A stretch of 6,182 nucleotides of DNA from Eubacteriales bacterium. GTDB taxonomy: Bacteria > Bacillota > Clostridia > Christensenellales > CAG-138. The position numbers were made by a program, and so were the translations under genes. This document shows, one piece after another, positions 1 through 4,602 of this stretch; the stretch's first letter is position 1, and every line of letters starts with the position of its first letter. Where the stretch lies: NCBI GenBank assembly GCA_030695285.1, contig JAUYTF010000510.1:1-6182 (forward strand). The letters are read 5' to 3'. Below the pieces are notes generated by a model. The model had not been told where the DNA came from. It made no database searches and saw only the letters and a list, made by a program, of their open reading frames with translations.

Positions 1-896
1 AGGAGGGACTGATCTCCAGCACCGCAGCGTTTAAGGTGTATGTAGACTTCGTCGGCAAGGCGAGCAGCCTCAAGGCAGGCACCTATGTCATGAGCAAAAA
101 CATGAGCATCAAGCAGATCGTAGAGCTGCTATGCGAGGGAAATCCCGCAAAGGCAACGGTCAAGTTTACGATTCCGGAAGGGTACACGATTCAAAGTATC
201 GCTCGTGTGCTGGTGGAAAAAGGGCTGATCGCGAGCGAGGATCAGCTATATGTTGCAGTGCGGACAGGGGAATCCTTTGCTAACTTTGCATTTATTGCCG
301 ACGCCGGGGCAACGGTAAACTCCGCGTCGCGTACCTACCTGATGGAAGGATATCTATTTCCGGACACGTATGAAGTTTACCTAGACGCGAGCGTTGAAAC
401 CATACTCATCAAGATGCTCAACCGCTTCAACGAAGTTTTTTCGGATGAGTATCTTACCCGCGCACAGCAACTCGGCATGACGCTTGATCAGGTGGTCACG
501 CTAGCCTCGCTCATCGAACGCGAGGCTGCCGCTGCAGGAGACTTCTCGAAAGTATCAGCGGTGTTCCATAACCGCTTGAATCAGGATATGGCGTTGCAAA
601 GCTGCGCAAGCCTTTCCTATGCGCTGGGAGTGACGAAGTATGTATTCACGGGGCCCGAGCTTGAGACCGATACGCTCTTTAACACCTATAAATTCAAAGG
701 CTTACCGGTAGGCCCGGTCAGCAACCCGGGCCGCGCGGCTATCGAGGCGGCGCTGTATCCAAACGAGCAGTTTCTCACGGAAGGATATCTCTTTTTTTGC
801 AACCAGAACCCTGCTCAAACCAGCGAGCTGGTGTTTGCCAGAACGTATGAGGAGCATGAGCAGAACGTAGAGAAATATCAGCAGTATTGGAGCTGA
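1..896 (+). CDS. mltG: Endolytic murein transglycosylase MltG, 3' part (5' end outside window)
   Basis: MltG (YceG-like family) is a membrane-anchored lytic transglycosylase that cleaves nascent peptidoglycan strands at the outer face of the cytoplasmic membrane and so sets glycan chain length. The frame is open from base 3 with no stop, and its residues before the first possible internal start (GTG at 36) already fit the family, so the gene begins upstream; the N-terminal membrane segment is missing. Visible landmarks in order: the LysM-like part with 'LKAGTYVMSKNMS' and 'TIPEGYT'; 'MEGYLFPDTY' (bases 342-371); 'ASLIEREA' with the probable catalytic Glu at bases 516-518, matching Glu218 of E. 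coli MltG; 'LQSCASLSYALG'; and the C-terminal 'FNTYKFKGLPVGPVSNPG' block from base 678. The stop is TGA 894-896, followed 13 bases later by an intrinsic terminator, so mltG is the last gene of its transcript. Function is assigned from family motifs; I see no truncation or frameshift in the visible part. Confidence 0.95.
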   Translation, partial: EGLISSTAAFKVYVDFVGKASSLKAGTYVMSKNMSIKQIVELLCEGNPAKATVKFTIPEGYTIQSIARVLVEKGLIASEDQLYVAVRTGESFANFAFIADAGATVNSASRTYLMEGYLFPDTYEVYLDASVETILIKMLNRFNEVFSDEYLTRAQQLGMTLDQVVTLASLIEREAAAAGDFSKVSAVFHNRLNQDMALQSCASLSYALGVTKYVFTGPELETDTLFNTYKFKGLPVGPVSNPGRAAIEAALYPNEQFLTEGYLFFCNQNPAQTSELVFARTYEEHEQNVEKYQQYWS

Positions 897-909
897 AACG
901 CAAATACAT

Positions 910-941
910 ACTCCGGCGGGGCATCTCCGCCGGAGTTTTTT
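910..941 (+). terminator. Rho-independent terminator after mltG
   Basis: A perfect 10-bp GC-rich stem (910-919 paired with 927-936) with a 7-nt loop (GGCATCT) runs straight into six T residues (936-941). It lies 13 bases after the mltG stop codon. The stem shows it directly; it separates mltG from the peptidase-efp unit. The opposite strand has no T-tract on its exit side, so it looks unidirectional. Confidence 0.95.
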
Positions 942-973
942 GCGAAGCAAAACGAAACATGAGGCGGGGAAGT

Positions 974-997
974 TTTTTCCAGATCTTTTTCCAGATC
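974..997. repeat. Perfect 12-bp tandem direct repeat upstream of the peptidase promoter
   Basis: TTTTTCCAGATC occurs twice head to tail (974-985 and 986-997) with no mismatch. It sits between the mltG terminator and the putative -10 boxes of the peptidase gene. The second copy contains TTTCCA (988-993), which could act as a -35 box. The T-tracts would fall roughly at -66 and -54 relative to a start near 1040, so they might also act as an upstream (UP-like) element or as a regulator site. The repeat is certain; its role is inference. Confidence 0.6.
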
Positions 998-1016
998 ATT
1001 CTTGTTGCCCGATAAT
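988..1016 (+). promoter_or_regulatory. Candidate sigma-A promoter, upstream of two, for the peptidase-efp unit
   Basis: TTTCCA (988-993, 4 of 6 to TTGACA) and GATAAT (1011-1016, 5 of 6 to TATAAT) are separated by exactly 17 bp. Transcription would begin near 1023, giving a leader of about 19 nt that still lacks a Shine-Dalgarno sequence. The -35 box is inside the second copy of the 12-bp repeat. It overlaps the other candidate promoter at 1005-1033; which one is used cannot be decided here. Confidence 0.4.
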
Positions 1017-1033
1017 GACATCTGTGGTAAAAT
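1005..1033 (+). promoter_or_regulatory. Candidate extended -10 promoter, downstream of two, for the peptidase-efp unit
   Basis: TAAAAT (1028-1033) is preceded by TGG, giving the TGn extended -10 arrangement, and TTGCCC (1005-1010) lies 17 bp upstream. The predicted transcription start is about 1039-1041, that is one to three bases before the ATG at 1042. That placement agrees with the absence of any Shine-Dalgarno sequence before the gene and would make the mRNA leaderless. The region follows a strong terminator, so a promoter is needed about here. Confidence 0.5.
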
Positions 1034-1041
1034 AACTACGT

Positions 1042-2109
1042 ATGAAACATAGAATTGAAGCTTTGCGCAAAAGCATTGCCGCCTCCTCGCTTGATGCGGC
1101 GCTGATCACAAGCGGTGTCAATATTCGTTACTATTCGGGCTTCACCAGCGCGGACGGCATCTTTCTTGTCACCCACAAAAACACCTATCTGATCACCGAC
1201 TTTCGCTATACAATTCAGGCAAAGGCGCAGACAAATGGCTTTTGCGAGATCGTGGAGGCTGGTTTTGCAGAGCAGCAGGATCGCATCCGCGGATTTCTCG
1301 CGGCTGATGAGTGCAGGCGCGCGGCGTTTGAAGACGGCGTCATGACGGTTGCCGATTTTCGCGCGTATGAGGCGATGCCCGTCGAGTGGGTTGCGTTCAG
1401 CGCGGCGATCTCTCTGCCGCGGTTGCACAAGAGCGCGATGGAGATCGAGAGCCTACAGGCAGCGCAGCGCATCGCGGACAAGTCCTTTCTTGAGTGGCTG
1501 GGGCGCATATGTGCCGGCATGAGTGAGCTGGAAGCCACGGCGGAGCTCAACTACGTCTGCGCAAAAAACGGGAGCGAGGGCGCATCCTTTGATCCCATCA
1601 TCGCGGGTGGGCCAAACGGCGCTATGCCGCATGCAGTTCCCGGCGAGCGTAAGCTGCAAAAGGGCGATCTGGTCGTTGTGGATTTTGGTTGTGTGGTGAA
1701 CGGCTATCATTCCGATATGACGCGCACATTTGCCATCGGAACCATCGACGAGCAGAGCAAAGAGATCTACGAAATCGTGAAAACCGCGCAGCAACTTGCG
1801 CTGGATGCGCTCGTCGGCGGCATCACCGGCAAGGCACTGGACGCGGTTGCGCGTGACTACATCGCGGCAAAAGGCTACGGCGTGCAGTTTGGCCATGGCT
1901 TAGGCCACGGATTCGGGCTGCAGATTCACGAACCGCCGCGCGCTGCATTGAGCAGCGAAGATACGCTCACGAGCGGCATGACCATCACGGTGGAGCCGGG
2001 GATCTATGTCGAAGGCAAATGCGGCGTGCGCATTGAGGACTGCTGCGTGGTGACCGAAAGCGGACATATCAATCTTGTCAGCGTGACAAATGAGCTCATT
2101 ACGATCTGA
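1042..2109 (+). CDS. Xaa-Pro aminopeptidase/dipeptidase, M24 family (short aminopeptidase P type)
   Basis: A cytoplasmic two-metal peptidase that removes the residue before proline from peptides or splits Xaa-Pro dipeptides. The 355-residue length and the 'LITDFRY' N-terminal part fit the short Firmicute form (B. subtilis YqhT/PapA type). A creatinase-like N-terminal domain covers roughly residues 1-125, followed by the pita-bread catalytic domain. The five metal ligands are present: Asp214 ('VVDFG'), Asp225 ('HSDMTRTF'), His289 ('HGLGHGFG'), Glu318 ('TVEPGIY') and Glu332 ('GVRIEDC'); His296 is the conserved catalytic-site histidine of 'QIHEPP'. ATG 1042 is the only sensible start: an in-frame TAA lies at 1033-1035, and 'MKHRIEALRKSI' matches usual family N-termini. 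There is no Shine-Dalgarno sequence. It is the first gene of a unit with efp, a neighbour pair also known in Bacillus. Exact substrate preference (aminopeptidase or prolidase) cannot be told, so no symbol is given. Confidence 0.95.
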   Translation: MKHRIEALRKSIAASSLDAALITSGVNIRYYSGFTSADGIFLVTHKNTYLITDFRYTIQAKAQTNGFCEIVEAGFAEQQDRIRGFLAADECRRAAFEDGVMTVADFRAYEAMPVEWVAFSAAISLPRLHKSAMEIESLQAAQRIADKSFLEWLGRICAGMSELEATAELNYVCAKNGSEGASFDPIIAGGPNGAMPHAVPGERKLQKGDLVVVDFGCVVNGYHSDMTRTFAIGTIDEQSKEIYEIVKTAQQLALDALVGGITGKALDAVARDYIAAKGYGVQFGHGLGHGFGLQIHEPPRAALSSEDTLTSGMTITVEPGIYVEGKCGVRIEDCCVVTESGHINLVSVTNELITI

Positions 2110-2247
2110 TCCGCTGATCGATTTCGGCACGAGACCAATATTGCGCCGTAAGAACTTGAGCGCAAACTCACTCGAAGTTTTCAGCAAGCGGTTGCTGATG
2201 ATGAAGAATACACGCAACAGTATCAGAATAACGGAGGAAACAACCAT
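2110..2247 (+). other. 138-bp spacer between the peptidase gene and efp
   Basis: No terminator and no convincing sigma-A promoter is visible, so efp is probably co-transcribed with the peptidase gene. The spacer holds a perfect 7-bp hairpin (TCAGCAA 2181-2187, loop GCGG, TTGCTGA 2192-2198) without a T-tract, preceded by a weaker bulged stem (2154-2160 with 2171-2178). One reading frame is open across the whole spacer, from an ATG at 2090 inside the peptidase gene to a TGA at 2249-2251 that overlaps the efp ATG as ATGA (53 codons). That frame uses ATA and AGA codons unlike the neighbouring genes and has no ribosome site, so I do not call it a gene. Confidence 0.5.
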
Positions 2248-2805
2248 ATGATCAGTGCAGGCGAATTTCGAAAAGGCATAACCGTGGAAATTGACGGGTC
2301 TGTCTGGCAAATCACCGATTTCCAGCATGTCAAACCCGGCAAGGGCGCGGCTTTTGTGCGTACTCGCCTCAAGAACGTCATGTCCGGCGCAGTGCTGGAG
2401 CGCACATTTAACCCGACGGATAAATACCCGCAGGCGCACATCGAAACCAAAGAGATGCAGTATCTCTACGAGGACGGCGGGTTGTACTACTTTATGGACG
2501 TCGAGAGCTACGAGCAGCTGCCGCTCAACCATGCGCAGGTCGAGGATTCGATCATCTTCATGGTGGAAAACCAGAAAGTGAAGGTTCGCTTCTTCAAAGG
2601 GGCGCCGTTCTCCGTAGAAGCGCCGAATTTCGTCGAGCTGACCATCACGCATTCCGAACCCGGGTTGCGCGGCGACACCGCGACGGGCACCACCAAGCCC
2701 GCGACGCTGGAGACTGGCTATACGCTCAACGTTCCGCTCTTTGTCAACGAAGGCGACCGTATTCGCGTAGACACCCGCACGGGCGAGTATATGGAGCGCG
2801 TTTGA
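2248..2805 (+). CDS. efp: Translation elongation factor P
   Basis: EF-P binds the ribosome next to the P-site tRNA and promotes peptide bond formation on proline runs. The 185-residue length is the family norm. The three barrel domains are recognisable: the KOW-like N-terminal domain (about 1-60) with the tip loop 'VKPGKGAAF', an OB-fold middle domain (about 67-122), and a C-terminal OB domain ending in '[19 protein letters not shown]'. The conserved tip lysine is Lys32, the same position as the residue modified with 5-aminopentanol in B. subtilis EF-P; whether and how it is modified here cannot be seen. The C-terminal signature '[21 protein letters not shown]' region lies around residues 151-171. 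A strong GGAGG (2233-2237) precedes the ATG by 10 nt. It lies between the Xaa-Pro peptidase and the CD1247-like gene, with no terminator on either side. Confidence 0.98.
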   Translation: MISAGEFRKGITVEIDGSVWQITDFQHVKPGKGAAFVRTRLKNVMSGAVLERTFNPTDKYPQAHIETKEMQYLYEDGGLYYFMDVESYEQLPLNHAQVEDSIIFMVENQKVKVRFFKGAPFSVEAPNFVELTITHSEPGLRGDTATGTTKPATLETGYTLNVPLFVNEGDRIRVDTRTGEYMERV

Positions 2806-2830
2806 CGCTTCTTGCGCAAGCACACAAGCA

Positions 2831-2844
2831 GTTCGGCAACGAAC
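2831..2844 (+). other. Small hairpin with GCAA tetraloop before the zinc-ribbon gene
   Basis: GTTCG (2831-2835) and CGAAC (2840-2844) pair perfectly around GCAA, a GNRA-type tetraloop. The hairpin ends 8 bases before the GAGG ribosome site (2853-2856) of the next gene and has no following T-tract, so it is not a terminator. It may be an mRNA processing or stability element in the efp-zinc ribbon spacer; the role is unknown. Confidence 0.35.
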
Positions 2845-2863
2845 GGAAAGACGAGGAAATTAT

Positions 2864-3256
2864 ATGAGTTTCATCTCTGAAAAAGTTGCTTATCTCGACG
2901 GGCTGGCCGATGGCCTCAAGCTCAAGGACGAAGGCACGGATAAGGTTTTGCGCGGCATCATTGACACGCTTGGCGCAATCGCGGAGGCGCTGGAGGAGCA
3001 GGACGAGAGCATTGACGATCTTTCGGACTGCATCGACGGCATCTATGACGAGCTGGATGACATCGAGAGCGCTATTGACGAAGACTATGACGGCGAACTG
3101 GATGAAGACGATTTCATCGAGGTCGATTGCCCGCACTGCGGTGAGACCGTGTATTTCGACGAGGATATGCTCGACAGCGACGACGGGCTGATTTGCCCCA
3201 ACTGCAACGTGACCATCGAGCTTGAGATTCCCGAAGGCGACGAGACCGAAGCATAA
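2864..3256 (+). CDS. CD1247-like acidic zinc-ribbon protein of unknown function
   Basis: A 130-residue, strongly acidic, cytoplasmic protein of the kind annotated in Clostridia as 'CD1247 N-terminal domain-containing protein' (recognised from memory of the 'KVAYLDGLADGLKL' start and the C-terminal ribbon). Residues 1-85 should be largely helical: a conserved N-terminal helix, a segment with regular hydrophobic spacing (about 28-60, possibly coiled coil), and a run very rich in Asp and Glu. Residues 89-114 form a zinc ribbon with Cys89-Cys92 ('CPHC') and Cys111-Cys114 ('CPNC'). No signal peptide, membrane segment or DNA-binding helix-turn-helix is visible; the old 'AraC family' label used for some relatives is not supported. 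The ATG is preceded by GAGG (2853-2856) at 7 nt. It is 58 bp behind efp with no terminator between, and closes the unit. A translation- or transcription-related role is only a guess from this position. Confidence 0.85.
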   Translation: MSFISEKVAYLDGLADGLKLKDEGTDKVLRGIIDTLGAIAEALEEQDESIDDLSDCIDGIYDELDDIESAIDEDYDGELDEDDFIEVDCPHCGETVYFDEDMLDSDDGLICPNCNVTIELEIPEGDETEA

Positions 3257-3281
3257 ATCTACGCGCGATTTGAAGCAATTT

Positions 3282-3312
3282 ACCCTGCCTGCGACGAGCA
3301 GGCGGGGTTTTT
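3282..3312 (+). terminator. Rho-independent terminator after the zinc-ribbon gene
   Basis: An 11-bp stem (3282-3292 with 3298-3308, one T-G wobble) closes a 5-nt loop (GACGA) and is followed by T residues at 3308-3312. It lies 25 bases after the TAA stop at 3254-3256 and marks the end of the peptidase-efp-zinc ribbon unit, so dgt needs its own promoter. Confidence 0.93.
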
Positions 3313-3331
3313 GACGCTGTTTGCCGGATAA

Positions 3332-3360
3332 CAAGGAGATTCCCTGCGCGCGGCGAATAC
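3332..3360 (+). promoter_or_regulatory. Candidate sigma-H-type promoter of dgt
   Basis: AGGA (3334-3337) and GAAT (3355-3358) are separated by 17 bp, the spacing of the B. subtilis sigma-H consensus RnAGGAwWW-N11-RnnGAATww. Here the fit is partial: the AGGA and GAAT cores and the R before GAAT agree, while the first R, the first w and the last w do not. Transcription would start near 3366, just upstream of the dgt ribosome site at 3375-3379. The site lies between a terminator and dgt, where a promoter is required, and no good sigma-A pair is visible. An ACTAAT-like box (3359-3364) overlaps but lacks a -35. Confidence 0.4.
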
Positions 3361-3374
3361 TAATAGCTGGAAAC

Positions 3375-3379
3375 GGAGG
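3375..3379 (+). promoter_or_regulatory. Ribosome binding site that fixes the dgt start at 3389
   Basis: GGAGG abuts the first in-frame ATG (3380) with zero spacing, which would not allow initiation there. It is 9 nt from the next in-frame ATG (3389), a normal distance. The start at 3389 is therefore preferred, and the first three codons of the longer version are probably not translated. Confidence 0.8.
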
Positions 3380-3388
3380 ATGAAACCC

Positions 3389-4408
3389 ATGACGCAGGAA
3401 AGCCCCAGGCAGTACTGCGAGCGCCTAGAGGAGCAAACACTCTCGCCCTATGCCACGCTCGCAAAGAACACGCGCGGACGGGAAACGCCCGTTGAGCCAT
3501 GCCAGATTCGCACGGACTTCATCCGCGACCGCGACCGCATTTTGCACAGCAAGTCGTTTCGGCGGCTCAAGCATAAAACGCAGGTGTTTCTTTCGCCGCA
3601 AGGGGATCATTACCGCACGCGGCTGACGCACACGCTTGAGGTTTCCCAGATCGCGCGGACGATTTCCCGCGCGCTCCGGCTCAACGAGGACCTCACCGAA
3701 GCGATTTCGATGGGGCACGATCTTGGACATACGCCCTTTGGACACTCCGGCGAGGATGTGCTCAACGAACTGCTGCCCGGCGGGTTTGAGCACAACGAGC
3801 AGAGCTTGCGCGTGGTGGAGAAGCTGGAGAACGACGGCGAGGGGCTCAACCTCACCTTCGAGGTGCGCGACGGCATCCTCAACCATAAAAAGAACGGGAA
3901 TCCAGCGACGCTAGAGGGAGCTGTCGTGTCTCTGGCGGATCGAATCGCCTATATCAATCACGATATCGACGACGCAATTCGCGCGGGCGTACTCACGGAA
4001 CGCGACCTGCCGGAGGCTTGCGTCCGCGTGCTGGGAGACTCCCACGGCAAGCGCATCAACTCCCTGATTCTCGACGCAGTGCAGCAAAGCGCGGGCAAAC
4101 CGTTTGTCAATATGAGTGGGCGCATGTATGAGCAGTTCGATGCGCTTCGCGATTTTATGTTTGACAACGTCTACAAAAACCCGAAGGCCAAGAGCGAAGA
4201 AGAGAAAGCCAAGCGCGTCATTCAGGAGCTGTTTTACTATTATCACGCGCACATAGACCTGCTGACGGGCGAGTATGCCAAGTATCTGGAAACGGACGGC
4301 AAGCAACGCGCTGTGGCAGACTATATCGCGGGGATGACGGATAACTATGCGATTGCGGAGTATGTGCGAATTTTCGTGCCAAAATCGTGGATGGATCTGA
4401 CCACCTGA
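3389..4408 (+). CDS. dgt: dNTP triphosphohydrolase (dGTPase-like, HD domain)
   Basis: A cytoplasmic HD-superfamily enzyme that hydrolyses deoxynucleoside triphosphates to deoxynucleosides and tripolyphosphate, influencing dNTP pools. At 339 residues it fits the shorter 'Dgt-like' class rather than the roughly 500-residue E. coli enzyme, so the substrate may be broader than dGTP. Counting from ATG 3389, the metal site is complete: His81 ('RTRLTHTLEV'), His110-Asp111 ('GHDLGHTPFGHSG') and Asp184 ('SLADRIAY'). Other family blocks are 'RDRDRILHSKSFRRLKHKTQVF' (split over residues about 46-67), 'FEHNEQSLR', 'DGILNHKKN' and 'INHDIDDAIRAG'. The start is chosen because of the ribosome site at 3375-3379; an in-frame ATG at 3380 would add three residues. 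It follows a terminator and precedes dnaG, a gene order seen in Clostridia where dgt, dnaG and rpoD cluster. No frameshift or missing residue was noticed. Confidence 0.95.
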   Translation: MTQESPRQYCERLEEQTLSPYATLAKNTRGRETPVEPCQIRTDFIRDRDRILHSKSFRRLKHKTQVFLSPQGDHYRTRLTHTLEVSQIARTISRALRLNEDLTEAISMGHDLGHTPFGHSGEDVLNELLPGGFEHNEQSLRVVEKLENDGEGLNLTFEVRDGILNHKKNGNPATLEGAVVSLADRIAYINHDIDDAIRAGVLTERDLPEACVRVLGDSHGKRINSLILDAVQQSAGKPFVNMSGRMYEQFDALRDFMFDNVYKNPKAKSEEEKAKRVIQELFYYYHAHIDLLTGEYAKYLETDGKQRAVADYIAGMTDNYAIAEYVRIFVPKSWMDLTT

Positions 4409-4602
4409 GCAGAGTTGCATCGTTGAACACGACAGGAAAATCTTGCTGGCTGTTGCAGGAAACTGCGATTCTTGGTCGAATATAAAATCCGTCGAAAGAG
4501 CAGCGCGATGGAAAATATGAGCGCCTGATTCGCAGCGGCAGCTTTGCTTGAAGATGCGAGCGGAGGGGATCCTCTTTTGATTGTTTACGGAAAGGACGAC
4601 AT
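4409..4602 (+). other. 194-bp spacer between dgt and dnaG
   Basis: An unusually long gap for an operon. It contains a sigma-H-like promoter (4455-4483), an overlapping TATAAAAT (4481-4488) lacking a -35 partner, a small GCAG-GAAA-CTGC hairpin (4455-4466), and a weak hairpin GAGG-GGAT-CCTC (4563-4574) followed by TTTT (4575-4578). The last is too short to be a convincing terminator. A second GGAGG (4562-4566) lies 10 nt before a TTG at 4577 that opens a 16-codon frame ending inside dnaG (TGA 4625-4627); there is no further support that it is translated. No RNA gene was recognised. Confidence 0.5.
4455..4483 (+). promoter_or_regulatory. Candidate sigma-H (Spo0H) promoter of dnaG
   Basis: GCAGGAAAC (4455-4463) fits RnAGGAwWW at all but the last base, and after 11 nt GTCGAATAT (4475-4483) fits RnnGAATww completely. 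The AGGA-to-GAAT distance is 17 bp, as in the B. subtilis spoVG P1 promoter. Transcription would start near 4489, leaving a leader of about 114 nt. B. subtilis also has a sigma-H promoter (P3) within its dnaG-sigA operon, so such control of this locus has precedent. The match is read directly; activity is inference. Confidence 0.5.

Noticed and set aside
2811..2820. The palindrome CTTGCGCAAG after the efp stop as a terminator
   Set aside because: It is a self-complementary 10-mer with no loop and no T-tract; the following gene is probably co-transcribed.
1900..2823. A 307-codon open frame on the - strand covering efp completely, longer than efp itself
   Set aside because: Its complement is an unmistakable efp; the antisense frame is open because of the codon bias of a GC-rich coding strand and shows no known domain.
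3311..3316. TTGACG as a sigma-A -35 box for dgt
   Set aside because: It is a good hexamer, but no -10-like box lies 16-19 bp downstream, and it overlaps the terminator T-tract.
3321..3383. A 20-codon frame from TTG 3321 whose TGA overlaps the ATG at 3380 as ATGA
   Set aside because: There is no ribosome site before the TTG, and the real dgt start is most likely 3389, so the apparent coupling overlap has no meaning.
4481..4488. TATAAAAT as a sigma-A -10 for dnaG
   Set aside because: No acceptable -35 at 16-19 bp; the nearest TTGCAG is 22 bp away. The overlapping sigma-H-type match explains the region better, although mixed recognition is possible.
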